This document shows, piece by piece, positions 23,283 through 35,713 of a stretch of DNA of 64,000 nucleotides. Source of the DNA: Cantharellus purpuraceus (taxonomy: Eukaryota; Basidiomycota; Agaricomycetes; Cantharellales; Hydnaceae); assembly GCA_025174535.1 (NCBI GenBank), contig JALBUN010000024.1:62001-126000 (forward strand), written 5' to 3'. The position numbers and the translations under genes are program-made. The notes under the pieces were generated by a model, which saw only the letters and a program-made list of their open reading frames with translations, searched no databases and had not been told where the DNA came from. How positions within the stretch are numbered: position 1 is the stretch's first letter; each line of letters opens with the position of its first letter.

Positions 23283-24872
23283 CACAATTCATACAAACTG
23301 AGGAACCTCTCAGGATCCCTTTCCCTTTTGAAAGTTATAACTTAAGTTGTATATTAGTCAGTGGGTTCAAACGGAGCAAAATTACGGGAGTGGGATAGGA
23401 AGCGCATAGACATTTACTTCCGTCTTTTTTTGCAATTGCCTACCTTGCTGTAATGAGGCTACAGTAGATTTAGGATCCTTCTTTTCTTTCTATTTTGCTG
23501 GTGGTGACGCAGACTATGATTTTACTGCGCAGAAACAGATCGCGGAGGTGAGAGTCAGTTTCGTTTGAACTCACCACACCAAGGGGGAGCAGTGCTGTTG
23601 ATCGGAGCATCGATGTGGCCGGAGCCTGGTATATACTTACGTAAAGGTTTCGTGAAGCACCCACGAGCCGGATATGGATGGCCCATAATTCCAAAAGAAG
23701 CAGTGTTCCAATATCTAGCAGACCACTACAGTCACCTACTCCGGCGAACTGACCTCCCAAATAGCATACGGCACTGACAGACACCTCCTTCTTGGGAGGG
23801 GAATGTGCGATCTGATTGTGATGTGGTGATACAAGACAGACATTGAGGCGATGCATAGCTTCTCAGAAGTTACGGAAGGACCCAAAAGTTACTGTAATGG
23901 TGCGTCGATCTCACACTCATACAGCCGAGCTAGATCTCCACGGGTAATATGCTGTGCTTCAACTGCCCTGGAGGCTGTTATCGGTGTTTCGATGTCTTCG
24001 CTCATCCATCCATCGTGCTCGCCCTGTGCCAGTTTGGAAACTGAAGCTCAAGTGGGCTAATTTGATATTGTTTCAATTAACTCCGGTGGGGTCGGAGCCC
24101 TACATGCAACGACGTGCTTTTACCGCCCTGCCACATCTGATGCTACCGAAATGGTCGAAATCCAACCAAAATCTAACCACACCTCTGGAAGACCAGAACA
24201 ATGTTCCACGATTGTTTGAAAGCGTTTCCGGCCACCCTATAATTGCAGGAGGCTGTTATATGCTCGATGGATGTGCACCTGAAGGGGAGATAAATATGCG
24301 ATTGATTATGTTCCTAATGGGAATCTGCTGAACCAGATCACCCTGTCTACGCGGAAGGATCGCGCGAAATTCATTCTGTAGGGCGGCGGACGGATATTCT
24401 GCCCAATGTGCTAATATATTCCTTAAACAGAATTTCAGAATTTGCCGTATTCTTGAATTATATCTTCTCCACGATCCGTGTTACTGCAAGTCGAATGTAT
24501 ATATTGATTCTTTGGATCCAGGCAAAGCAGGTGCGTTCGAGTTGCAACCTTCTCCTACTCTAATGTCGATCGAAGGGATGAGCATAGATACTGTCGAAAA
24601 CGAGGCTAACACAGAATCATACAGTTGCAGACAGATAGCCGACTAAAGTATGGGCGAGCCGACATCATTGAGCTGGTACACTAGATCAAAACAGTCTGTC
24701 GCGAAAGGAACCGACAGTCACTGTGATAAATTACTTTTCCAAACGAGGCATACGGCCATTAGCTACCCCTTGCGCGTCAAGAGGGTTCTGGTTGATCTGC
24801 AGCTGCATGTATAAAAGCGAGGTCACTTATTGCTCTTTTTCTGCTTACGCTTACTGCCTATTCCTAACTGCC
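23283..24872. other. Intergenic region without a supported gene
   Basis: Short frames exist (for example a 125-codon plus-strand frame at 23954-24331 and a 128-codon minus-strand frame at 23470-23856), but none has a recognisable domain or a clear splice context. They may be decayed exons. The final stretch before 24873 is presumably the promoter of the next gene. Confidence 0.4.
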
Positions 24873-25644
24873 ATGCAATCGTTTGTCGTTGTCATTCTCG
24901 CTCTTTTATTTTCTAGTGGTGAGTCACGGTGCTCCTTCTCATCTGTTTATTACACTATCATGTATGTCCACAGCTTCTGCTGCTGCCACTGGATCGTCGG
25001 CGACTCTCGCACGGAGGCAGTCTCCCACTGTCCCCAGCATCTCTCAGGTACGTCAGTGTATCAACGAACCATTTTGATCTGAAGGACATCTCTGGGCGAT
25101 CACAGTGCGAATCTCAATGCGCATCGATCTCGGACACCACTAGCTGCGTTGATCAAAATGCCTCGAATCCTGTCTCGTGCACCTGGTATGAATAAAATAC
25201 CTAGAATAGTGACCCGTGCAATCCATTCACAATATTGACTTTACTTAGCTCGTCCAGCTTCGGTAATGCCCTTGCGTCATGTTATTCGTGCGCTGTTTCA
25301 GCGGGGGCTTTAACTTCCGACACAGCCCAGCAAGCTCTGCAAGGTTCGTTTTTGTCTGTTCTGTTTCGCTAAGCAGATAGCTTTATGAGCCGCAAACAGG
25401 TCTTATCACTGCCTGTTCAGATGAAGGAATGCCCTTTAGCAACCCACCAACTGTACGTTTATTTGAGTGCACAATGGCCCAGGTGATTGATTCGCCGACT
25501 TCTTTATAGCTTTCCAGTGGTGGCGGTGCAAAATCTGGCGGCGGTTCGGGAACGAACTCGAAGTCGAGCGCTGCTATTATCTCCCCAATGTCAGCCTCAT
25601 CCCTCGCCATGACGGTTGCAATTGGGATAGTCCTCGTTGCTTAA
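24873..25644 (+). CDS. Small secreted 8-cysteine protein, predicted GPI-anchored (paralogue 1)
   Basis: Six exons (24873-24918, 24974-25047, 25106-25185, 25249-25343, 25400-25452, 25510-25644) give 160 residues. A signal peptide (MQSFVVVILALLFSSGASAA) precedes eight cysteines spaced C-x3-C...C...C-x-C...C-x2-C...C. A Ser/Gly-rich stalk and a hydrophobic C-terminus (AMTVAIGIVLVA) follow, as expected for a GPI-anchored wall or membrane protein. Five introns break a very short protein. The gene at 31797-32516 has the same exon plan. The cysteine count invites comparison with CFEM domains, but I do not see a clear CFEM signature. Confidence 0.75.
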
Positions 25645-26121
25645 TTTCTGGTTAGGTGCTTACGATTTCCACTGTACTTTAACGTTCAGCGTATTGAATG
25701 TGATTGTCAATTTATCATAATGAAATTCAGTTGATCAGTAGCCACTATGATAGGGCATAGTAGTGGATCGTGTTTCTCGTATGAATGATCGATCAAAGCC
25801 ATAAACTATAATGTTAGTTATCCGTATGCCAACTTGTTCGGTTGTTGTTGGAGTTAGAGAGCTGTAGATGTGCAAGGGAGATGTTTTGAACCTCTACATA
25901 AGCAGAAACTTGAGAGTCATGGAATATTTTGGTTGCTGTGGATGCTGTGTGCGAACGTGAGACTGCAGCGCATAAGCCATAAGGCGGTTGGTCTACATCG
26001 CATCTGGAAAGAATAGCACAGCCTGCGAACCGACCGCGAAGCGTGACTGCGAATATATAAACGATTGGGTCTTCCAAAAATTTTCCCCCATCGCAATCCT
26101 CTGACCCAGTCTCTGAACGAG

Positions 26122-27441
26122 ATGGCAGCCTCCAACACTGCACTGACCACAGATGAATACTATTTCCCAGACGACAACCAGATATACAGCACAGTTGAGT
26201 GTTTGAACTATGTCTGGGGATATACCACTTAAAAAAAATTGTATAGGAGGAGCTCAACTCGTTCATGTTGAGCCCATTTGGCACTCACCAAGTGTCAGTG
26301 TTCTGATGTATGTGAGCATAGAGTAAGATCTGATATTGGTGCACATCAGGGAAACACTCCTCACTCAGGAGTCATCGGACGGGGTGGATCCTATGGGGTT
26401 CAATGCGCCAATGGGCCTGGGAGAGCCATGGGCGAGCCAGCCCGGAATGGCAAATGAGATAATGAGGGAAACAGCCGCTCTGGGGCCAGGAGTATTGGAC
26501 ACCCTGTAACAGCTACCTCAGATGCAGCATCTCTGTGGACATACCCAGTGACGGGTCGTCTACAAGGTGCAGCCGCCCCATGGCCATACCAGACAACGGG
26601 TATCGTGCCAAGTGCTCCCCCAGGCCTGTTTCAGTGCATAGCATATGGGCACATACAGCATGCACAATATACTTGGGATGGTGGACAAGGGAGGTGCGTA
26701 ACATTGACTTGACGAACTTGCGGAGAATAGTGCCGATGCAGCATACAGTTCCACCATCAACAGATATCATGATATTCACAACCAGGGGACGGTGTGGAAC
26801 GCCACGACCTCCCTACAGCCAGCGAATAATAGATACATGCTGGAGGGTGGAATCCCAGCTGCATCGTCACTGGCCGCTTCAGTACAGGATGGACCTACGA
26901 TAGGACTATCACTGGCTGCAACACCTCCGGTACCATCATCAGCCACAACGACCCCAGGTCCATCACCACACACCTCTTCGCCAGGCATAACCGCAGGACC
27001 ATCTCAAGGTGGACCGTCGGCAACCGCGGCTCAAAATCGCCCATGGCGTCGCAAGTCACTTAAATGTGACTTTGTCGATGCAGACGGAGAGGTGTGTGGG
27101 CGTGTCATGTCGCGCAGCTTCGACCGTCACTGAGTGGCACATGGTCTCGCTGAACTGGAGGCAGTCCAACGGGGAAGACTCTCGATGCAGGACGCCACGA
27201 TTGTGAAATCGTCGCAATTCCAGGAATAATCACTTGTCCTCTCGGCTGCGCGGGTCATGGGGTGCGCCTGCTTACCTTCACGAGGAAGGAGCATCTCCTC
27301 CGCCACCTAAGACATAAGGAGATTTCACAGCTGTTGAATGAGGCCGTAATAACGACTGGGTGGAACCAGACCGTGAGGAAGCTCCGTCGACTAGAGGATC
27401 GTCAGCATGCAGAGCACAGCCGCTCAGTTGAAGATGTTTGA
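26122..27441 (+). pseudogene. Zinc-finger family copy D, broken
   Basis: Exon 1 (26122-26193, MAASNTALTTDEYYF), a 13-15-codon exon 2 from 26247 and the later exons align with intact copy E in the opposite orientation. Three lesions are visible: a one-base deletion near 26486 that shifts the frame before the Tyr/Pro repeats, an in-frame TGA at 27131-27133 (TGG in the relatives, after DRH), and a deletion around 27225-27320 removing parts of the second Cys/His region. The C-terminal SVEDV and stop (27439-27441) remain. The homologous flank extends to about 27690. Confidence 0.75.
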
Positions 27442-29887
27442 AGGCGCTGTCGGGAAATTTTTAAACAACGTTAGCGGAAGAATTGGCAGATCGATGGAGG
27501 CATTGAACGAATGTGGGGTTGTTAACCCATTGCAACCTGATGATGCGAGCCAATTTCCAATTTTACAGTACATTTGTACCCGCGTTGTGCAACGATATAT
27601 CGGGGTGTTATGGTATTTAGATTGTAGACAGCGTCCACATGTGAGCCAGTCAACTGCGGTCTAAGATCCGGATAGGTGAGAAGCACATGTGCTTACACAA
27701 ACTGCTCTGCGGTCTATACCGTACATACTCAGAGCACACCATTCCTTGTGACATCGACCGACTTCGGCACGACGCGAGTGAAACATCCTGCCAAAGAAGA
27801 CGTATGATACCCTGTTTACCAACCACTCCTCTTCCTTGCTGCCTGGGATGAAACGACGCTTGTTTTTCTCTCTCCTTTGTGTTTAATCAGGGGTGCGACT
27901 TGGCGTGACACGAGCCGATAAGTGGAATATCATTCTTCCTTTCACTCTCGATCTGGTCTAGGTCATCTTGTGTCGCATCCGAGCCGTTACCTCGTCCACA
28001 TGAATTGCTTGATGATCCGCTTATGCTGCCAATAACGATCCCCATCGGTGGATACGAGTGGATACCTACATCTACCAGTCTGTATTTACCAATGAGCTCT
28101 ATGCGTACCCTTTGAACAGTATCACCATCAGGCTGACAATGGAGTTTATGAATGAAAGTACAGGGCCCCTGCGGCAACTGTGATTCGAGGAAGGTCTGAC
28201 AAGGTTGCGCGACGATGTGGCCTGTGCACCTAGACCATACACACTGACAACCCAACTGGACCGAGGTACAATGAACAAATTACACCGTACACGATAGCGA
28301 CGCACGACTCACCCCTCCCCCTCTCTCTCCCTCTCTAAGACCCCGACGGCGAATTCCGCGACAAAGTGCTCTCCTTTGTCCCCACCAACAACAGCTGGAT
28401 CATAGACGTCAACTACAAACGTCTCATGGACGACATCACCTTTTCCCACGCCACATGCATCCTCTGTCAATGGCACGTCTCCTACCCTATCTCGCTCTCC
28501 TTTCATTCCACTTCCCGTGCCTCCTCCTCCGGACTCTCCTCCACCTCACACACCTCCATCCACCTTGCTGGCAGGCTGCTGCAGCCCCAGCTACGCCGAG
28601 TACCTCATAGACGTCGTCTCCCGCAACAACTGCAGTGTCCTCTGCTGGGCCTATATACACCATACCTCACAGCGCGAGTCCTGCAATACGGTAGCCCAGC
28701 GATGGCCGTAGGGGAAAGTGAGGGAGGGTGGGGCGGGGAGATCGCTGGAATGTCTTTGAATGTATATGTAGGATAGGAATACCATCCTATGTCGTCTGCC
28801 TGTACTTTACATAAAGCACAACTATAATGCTAAGGAATTTTTTAACGTACCACCAGCCCTAGCACAGCCCCATGGAGTTGATCGTAAGCAGTACGAAAAG
28901 CGTGCTCCATCATGAGCCCGTTCTGAGGATCTCGGTCATCAATAATATATGGCAGCCAGTTTACTAACTGGCCAGTTGGCATGTTTCTCGTGTAGCCAAT
29001 GCACTTTATTCCTAAAATCCAACTGGTTATCAAATTTAAACAATCTTGACGCCTTACCCGACGCTCATCGATATCGGCCAGTACAGTATGAGTGGCATGC
29101 TCAATGATGTTGAGCCACTTGCAACACTGATCCACCGACAAGAAGATAGTCCCTTAATCGTGTCATCATGCACACTGAAATTGGTCGTGTTGGACAATCT
29201 GGAACAGACAAGGACGATGAATATAAGCCACGCGAGGTCATATAATAGAGCAAGCCACGTGGCGCCGCCATTGCTCGGTCGGTGAATATGTCAATATACT
29301 CCCTTTCGTCAGAGTCCATGTCTGCCATGTCAAGGCACATTGAAGGTCGATGTCACCTAAGTTGGCTATTTATAAAATGAGCGCAGAGTTAAATTGTTCG
29401 CACGGTGTGTGCACTGGCAATGTCATCCACAGGACTCGGAAAAGCCGGCCCGAGTATTACATGGCCCAGCACGAGAAAGGGCCACCGCTTCTCCTTCCGT
29501 CCTTCTTCCTAGAGTCCCACAATCTCCAGATAACCCTTCAACAGTACTACGCAGGGAACATGTGCCCATAATTGCCAGACTGGCTTCCACATTTCATGCT
29601 CAAAAGATCCTTATTCTCCTACGGAACCCTGATTTCGTTGGAATTAATTTCGCATCTCCCCATATTTATTTTGCGTTGGGCCAAATACAAAAGATCCAGT
29701 GGACTTACTCCACTTTCTACAGATATCAGTTCGACTGGGTTGGATTCATCTTTCTCAGGAAGGCAATGGATTAGAACCACCAGAGATTTGTTCAAGAATC
29801 ATTTTTCATTTCAAATTTTATGTCATCCATGACACCAGATCATACACGACATTCCCATCCCCACTGAGACTTGAAATAAAACGCCGC
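27442..29887. other. Region with only low-confidence reading frames
   Basis: The first 250 bp are duplicated 3' flank of zinc-finger copy D. Three loci could be small genes. One is a Cys-containing minus-strand frame of 122 codons at 27887-28255. Another is a plus-strand locus at about 28340-28710, with one frame ending FSHATCILC and a second encoding NNCSVLCWAYI. The third is a minus-strand frame of about 100 codons at 28842-29141, with a possible upstream exon starting at 29340 (MCLDMADMDSDE). None matches a family I know, and splice joins were ambiguous, so no CDS is called. Confidence 0.35.
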
Positions 29888-30997
29888 TCAAAGCAAAACA
29901 GCAACGGCGGCAGCCCCAGCCATGATGGTCGCCGCCAACAGCCCAAACCCTGTAGTCGCTGGTGCGGCGCCGTTTGCACTTTTACTCGACGGATTTGAAC
30001 TGCTAGACGGCAGAGCGGCAGAGCCTCCGCTGGCGGCGGCACTTCCACTCGGACTAGCACCAGCAGCACTGGAGGGCGCGCCAGCACCGCCACTTGCAGT
30101 GGCAGAAGGTGCAGAACCTGTTGCGCTCGCAGCAATAGCGGCCTAGGGGTGGGTTTGAGAGTATGAATATATTTGACTTTGGCATGGCGCGATGATGTGT
30201 GACATACCGATAAAGACGCCGTGAGGCCCGGATCATTGCATACGCTTGTAAAAGCTTGGAAAGACATGTGAGCAGGGGCGTCCAGGTGAAAAAATATACA
30301 ATCAATTTCTCACCTGCGATAGCTCGTTGAGCAGCAACAACATTGCCGCTGGAGTCACATTGGAAACAAGCTGGAATAGCTGACAAGACAGTCGGGTCGC
30401 AGTTGCAGGATACTGGGGTCGCTGGTTGCCCGGTGGCGTTCACTGCACTGTGGACATTATGTTGAATGCATGCCTCAGTTGCCTGTTGGACCGCCCCACA
30501 TGGCCCAGCGCACTGATAATATGATTTTTGTCCGTCAGCACAAGCGATTGTATAAATTTCTGACGACAGAAAGATGGAAAATCAAGAAAGATGCTTACAG
30601 GGCCAGTTACTGGTGGCACTGACGGAGCTGGTGGGGGTGCTGCTGGTGGCGACGCTGCCGCTGGTAGAGGCGAGGCTGCTGCTGGCGGGGGTACTGATGC
30701 AGCAGGCGGAGCAACTGGAGGCCCCCCCGATGGGAGTCCTGAAGGGGCTGTCGGAGGGGCGGCACCTGGAGGAGGTCCTCCTGGTGGTGGAGCTGAAGGA
30801 GGCGAAGCACCGGGTGGGGCTGTCGGCGGGGCCTGTCTTCTCATTACTTGAGGAAAACGTGATCCAGCCACGGTGGCAGACGCTGTATGTAGGAAAGAAA
30901 GGGTGTCGTGAGCTTTGTACACTCAATGATATGGAGTGTGTGTCGGCTTACCGTGTGCGGCCATGAGAATGAGAACAATTACAACACGGTTGTACAT
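29888..30997 (-). CDS. Secreted 8-cysteine protein with Pro-rich arm, predicted GPI-anchored
   Basis: Five exons (30952-30997, 30599-30882, 30314-30512, 30208-30254, 29888-30142) give 276 residues. A signal peptide (MYNRVVIVLILMAAHASA) is followed by a Pro/Ala/Gly-rich arm (about 33-108). A cysteine domain then reads CAGPC ... ACIQ ... SCNC ... ACFQC ... VCNDPG. A Ser/Ala/Gly-rich stalk and hydrophobic tail (GLLAATIMAGAAAVAVLL) suggest a GPI anchor. The spacing C-x3-C...C...C-x-C...C-x2-C...C equals that of the proteins at 24873 and 31797, so it is a longer relative with an added Pro-rich spacer. Likely cell wall or surface; role unknown. Confidence 0.75.
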
Positions 30998-31796
30998 GTT
31001 TGTTATGGCAAAACGAACTACTAAGAACAAAGACCAAAAATGAGCGGAGGGGATGGGCTTTCGAGCAAGAAAGGGGCTGGTAAAGCAGAGGACCACGACA
31101 TGATTTATATTGTCAGCGGCTCATTGAACCCAGGAGTGTCTGTCCATCTGTCCAAGTCAATCAATACATTGCTTCCTGAGAACCACAAAATCTGTTCGGG
31201 AAATGCAGTGTCCCGACGTGGAGACATGATAGGTGAAAGAATCGCCCCGTGTGAGCACACCACTCCACGCAAGGATTGCAGTGTGTAAATCTGACATGTG
31301 GACTTCGTCTATGGGCGGCCATCTCATCAGTAGCAGAGCTTTTACGCCGGATTGACGTTTCATCAGTAGGCTGCTAACTTTGGAAAGTGAGCGTGACTGT
31401 CACACCGTGACAGCCAGTTATTGTTCACGACGTGTCATTGCTGCGCTCGTATTCAACTCAAGCTGACCGTATGGTGACATCCGCAAACCCTTCTACCTAA
31501 AATAACCTCGAGAATAAGTGTCAAGTAGCGAGTGTCCGAGTAGCTAGTCGTCATTAAGAGTCCATAAGGCACCGCTTCGTGCTGACAGGCTTCATATCGG
31601 GCGTGAACCGTCAATAGATTCCCCCAGGTCCGAACATTGCCTGCATCAAAATCTGTTATGGCTGATACTATTTATATTAAAGGTGCCCCAGTGCCACGAG
31701 CAGCATGTTCTGTATCCTACAGTGGTGCCACTCCGATCTTAACAAGTATATACGATAGGAAAGGTCACTAACGTAATTTCACGGCATAAGCTGTGA
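30998..31796. other. Intergenic region, nothing supported
   Basis: This tract lies between the 5' end of one minus-strand secreted-protein gene and the 3' end of the next. It should hold the promoter of the former; no RNA gene, repeat or convincing frame was seen. Confidence 0.4.
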
Positions 31797-32516
31797 TCAA
31801 ACGGAAAGAATTACGAGGATTGTTGCCGTCAAGGCCACCACGGTCTGATACGACAGTAAAGCCACGACAGCGCCGTTCTTTTTCCCGCTGGCGGAAACCT
31901 GCAAAGCATTCAGACCCTGTGTCGTCTAGCTGCCAATTAACCTACAGATGGTGGGTTGCTGAATGGTGCCCCTGCATCTGCACAATCAGTGGTAATCCCT
32001 ATTTTACAGCGAGTTGGCCTGTGGAACAAGAGACGATAGACACCAATTACCTTGCAGGATTGGCTGGGCGTCACTGGCGGAAACGGCCCCCGCCGCAACG
32101 ACACACTGGTAGCATGAGCTGAGAGTACTAGCGATGGAGGATGAACTTGATAGCAAGGGAAATAACTGTCAGCGCAGAACATAGGCAAGTGTGCGTGGAT
32201 TCATACCAGGTGCACGACGTTGGATTTGAGGGATTCGCTTGGATACAGCTGTTTATAGCCAAGAGAGGGCCGCATTGTGACTGGCACTGTTGAGCATCCA
32301 GAGACAGTTGATATACTCTTTGTGATATGTCGTCGAACGACTCACCCCCGCTATATTAGTTGGAATGTTATTCTGTCTTAGAACCAGAGACCCTGGTGAT
32401 CCAGTGGCTGCAGCAGATGCTGTACGCATGGATGAAGATGCAGAATGGCACAAGGGGCATGGATACACACCATTAGAAAACAAAAGAGCGAGAGCGACAA
32501 GGACAAACGATTGCAT
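31797..32516 (-). CDS. Small secreted 8-cysteine protein, predicted GPI-anchored (paralogue 2)
   Basis: Six exons (32471-32516, 32346-32419, 32207-32286, 32051-32127, 31946-31998, 31797-31925) give 152 residues. Exons 1, 2, 3 and 5 have exactly the lengths of paralogue 1 (46, 74, 80, 53 bp), and all phases match. The signal peptide is MQSFVLVALALLFSNGASAA. The cysteine pattern is CQSQC ... SC ... SCTC ... SCYQC ... DC, and the tail is hydrophobic (VVALTATILVILSV). Intron 4 needs an acceptor at 31999 rather than a nearer CAG, because the nearer one gives a stop. No in-frame lesion was found. Confidence 0.75.
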
Positions 32517-33237
32517 GACGTCCGTCTGGGTGCTAATAAGTTTGAAGCAGATATGGGAGGGGGATGGAGAATTGTAATTTACTAGATGGATTTTATGGTA
32601 TCATCCTCTTCGTCTGTAGTTTTGTTCCAGGACTGTGCGACAGCAGGTTGCCAAAAAGATCATGTGGGAAAATGCAGCGGGATTGCTGTCACGATTAAGG
32701 TAACCTCAAACCTGCTTATCATCGTCGGACAAGTCGGCGGTTAGGTCATCGGTGTGGTTTCTTACCTTTTCCGACCCTCTCCACCGCGTTTTGACGGTTT
32801 CTATCCGGAGGACGAGCAATTATGACCGGCAATGAACGGCCGACATATTATCATGTAAATACAAATACTCCTAATCTCGAATCAGACCCCACGATTTGCT
32901 GGCGTCCATCAATGGGTTGTGATTGACCCGATGATTTGCAACTGCGAGTACCGTTATGGTCGATATCTGATTAGTTTAGGATAGCTCCAGGTAAGAAGTA
33001 TCCTCAAACCTTGAGCACGTGAGTATACGTACTATAACCTCTTAGAGCATCTGAGGAAGTGCACACACCTGCGAACTGCTTTAGGTAAGTCCTACACCGT
33101 TTCTACTTGATGGGATATTGACCATTAAAGTCGGACATGGTCCGAACGCCCCCTCAGACGTGAGGCGCGACTCAAGCACATGCCTTTCCCCTTGACTGCT
33201 CCCACCACACTCAACCTATCCCCTTCTCCTAGCCTTC

Positions 33238-33957
33238 ATGTCCCAGAGCTCCCTGCGCAAGATCGACGCCTCTCTCAGAGTGGTAAGTAATCATTTTCTT
33301 ATGTTTGCTAATGCATATATTCACCCTCGTATATTGCAGACAGCGTCGAACAAGCGACGCGTCCTCTGCTTATGCACCGATTGCCGATTACCGGTGCAAT
33401 CCTGATCGTGAGTTACGTCGCTGCATGATTACTCTCGACAGAAGCGAATGCACGAAGCGAGCGGGGGCTCTGAACTTTATCACTGTCACAGAACATGTCT
33501 CCAATGAACCAGGCACATTGGCTACCGATATCATCCCACATCAACTGATCACCGTGGCATCGACAGAGCTGACAGTCAACCCACACAGAAAATACTTGGG
33601 GGACTTGACATTCTATTTGGAGGTGAAGCTGAATCAAACAGAGATCAGGAAGAAGACGAAGTGTGGATCTACGAGACTGATCCTTTTGCACCGCAACCTT
33701 CTCCCATGCATCTTGACTCTGATGAAAGGGTCTCGTCAAAGCACTTAGCATCACAAGCACATTTGCACTCTAAGGACGACTACCAGCAGCCAGTACCATT
33801 GGCACCCAATCCATCTACAGGGAAATGGCCTCTTGCGACGTCAATTCCAGCACAACACACTCTGGACACCTCCAGAAAATCACATGACAAGTGGGTTATG
33901 CGAGTGGTCTTGCTGCTTATTGGATTCTTGCATACAAAGCATGATTACAGACTATGA
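33238..33957 (+). pseudogene. Possible relic of a DNA-transposon protein
   Basis: A start (MSQSSLRKIDASLRV, 33238-33282) can be spliced to 33340, giving a basic KRRVLCLCTDCR cysteine cluster before a stop. Farther on, a frame reading FGGEAE, WIYETDPFAPQP and WVMRVVLLLIGFLHTKHDYR ends at 33957. Cysteine-rich basic heads and a helix ending LLxAFLHTxH are features I associate with transposase-linked proteins (Plavaka/CACTA type) common in Agaricomycetes. The frame is broken between parts. The assignment is tentative. The upstream stretch 32517-33237 shows nothing else. Confidence 0.3.
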
Positions 33958-34278
33958 CGGTATTGGCCGCAACAGTTTGTGTAAGGGCATGTGCTTCTCA
34001 CTATCCGGATCTTAGACCACAGTCGACTGGCTCAAATGTGGGCGCTGTCTACAATCTAAACACCATAACAGCTTGATATATCGTTGCGCAATGCGGGTAC
34101 AATGTATTGTAACATTGGAAATTGGCTCGCATCATCAGATTCCAATGTTCCTCGGCCTAGGAAGTCACGGCAGCAACTGCCGATTGCAATGGGGTCAACA
34201 CCCCCACATTCGTTCAATGCCTCCATCGATCTGCCAATTCCTCCGCTGACGTTGTTTAAAAATGTCCCGACAGCGCTT

Positions 34279-35641
34279 TCAAACATCCTCAACTAAGCGG
34301 CTGTGCTCTGCATGCTGACGATCCTCTAGTCGACGGAGCTTCCTCACGGTCTGGTTCCACCCAGTCGTTGTTACGGCCTCATTCAACAGCTGTGAAATCC
34401 CTTCCATGGAGTGCGACCGCTGACAGTTATGTCCCAGGTGTCGGAGGAGATGCTCCTTCCTCGTGAAGGTAAGCAGGTGCATCCCATGATCCGCGCAGCC
34501 GAGAGGACAAGTGATTTTGTGACGTTCAAGCAATTCTTGGCATTGCGACGATTTCACAATCGTGGCGTCCTGCATCGAGAGTCTTCCCCGTTGGACTGCC
34601 TCCAGTTCAGTGAGACCATGTGCCACCCAGTGACGGTCGAAGTTGCGCGACATGACACGCCCACACACCTCTCCGTCTGCATCGACAAAGTCACATTTGC
34701 GTGACTTGCGACGCCATGGACGATTTTGAGCTGCGGTTGCCGACGATCCATCCTGCGATGGTCCTGCTGCGGTTATGCCTGGCGAAGAGGTGTGTGGTGA
34801 TGGACCTGGGGTCGTTGTGGCTGATGATGGTACCGGAGGTGCTGTAGCCGGTGGTAGTCCTATCGTAGGTCCATCCTGTACTGAAGCAGCCAGTGACGAT
34901 GCAGCTGGGATTCCACCCTCCAGCATGTATCCATCATTCGCTGGCTGTGGGGAGGTCGTGGCGTTCCACACCGTCCCCTGGTTGTGAATATCAGTATGTG
35001 TGTTGATGGTGGAACTGTATGCTGCATCGGCACTATTCTCCGCAAGTTGGTCAAGTCAATGTTACACACCTTCCTTGTCCACCATCCCAAGTATATTGTG
35101 CGGGCTGTATGTGCCCATATTCCATGCACTGAAACAGGCCTGGAGGAGCACTTGGCACGATACCCATTGTCTGGTATGACCATGGGGCGGCTGCACCTTG
35201 TAGACGACCCGTCGCTGGGTATGTCCACAGAGATGCTGCATCTGATGAATTAGCTGTTACAGGGTGTCCAATATTTCCTGGCCCCAGAGTGACTGTTTCC
35301 CTCATTATCTCATCTGCCATTCCGGGCTGGCTCGCCCATGGCTCTCCCAGGCCCATGGGCGCATTGAACCCCATAGGATTCACCCCGTCCGATGACTCCT
35401 GAGTGGGGAGTGTTGCCCTGATATGCACTAATATCAGATCTTACTCTATGCTCACGTACAACGTTGAAACACTGACGCTTGGTGAGTCCCAAATAGGCTC
35501 AACAACGAGTTGAGCACCTATGCAATTTTTTTTAAGCGGTATATCCCTAGACATCGTTCAACCACTCACTGTGCTGTATATCTGGTTGTCGTCTGGAAAA
35601 TAGTATTCATCTGTGGTCAGTGCAGTGTTGGAGGCTGCCAT
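34279..35641 (-). CDS. Orphan C2H2-like zinc-finger protein, copy E
   Basis: Four exons (35570-35641, 35479-35517, 35070-35398, 34279-35014) give 391 residues with an open frame. The N-terminus (MAASNTALTTDEYYF) differs from copies A and B, and a 39-bp exon follows that they lack. Its donor reads GC rather than GT, which may weaken splicing. Later parts match the family: LGPGNIGHP, Tyr/Pro repeats, the knuckle (here CMEYGH, second Cys replaced), RRKSRKCDF, NFDRHWVAH, RKEHLLRHL and LVEDV. Function unknown; the cysteine loss suggests the knuckle is dispensable or this copy is decaying. It lies inverted relative to copy D. Confidence 0.65.
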
Positions 35642-35713
35642 CCCTCCAACACTGCACTGACCACAGACGAATGCTATTTCCCAGACGACAACCAGATATA
35701 CAGCACAGTGAGT
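35570..35713. repeat. Head-to-head duplicate of zinc-finger exon 1
   Basis: Exon 1 of copy E (minus, 35570-35641) is mirrored by a plus-strand copy of the same exon without its ATG (35643-35713), including the downstream donor. The result is a near-perfect palindrome with almost no spacer. The following 35714-36489 tract resembles promoter flanks of the other family members and holds no gene I can support. Confidence 0.75.

Noticed and set aside
29394..29774. 126-codon plus-strand frame
   Set aside because: No recognisable domain, overlapping frames of similar length, and no promoter or splice evidence.
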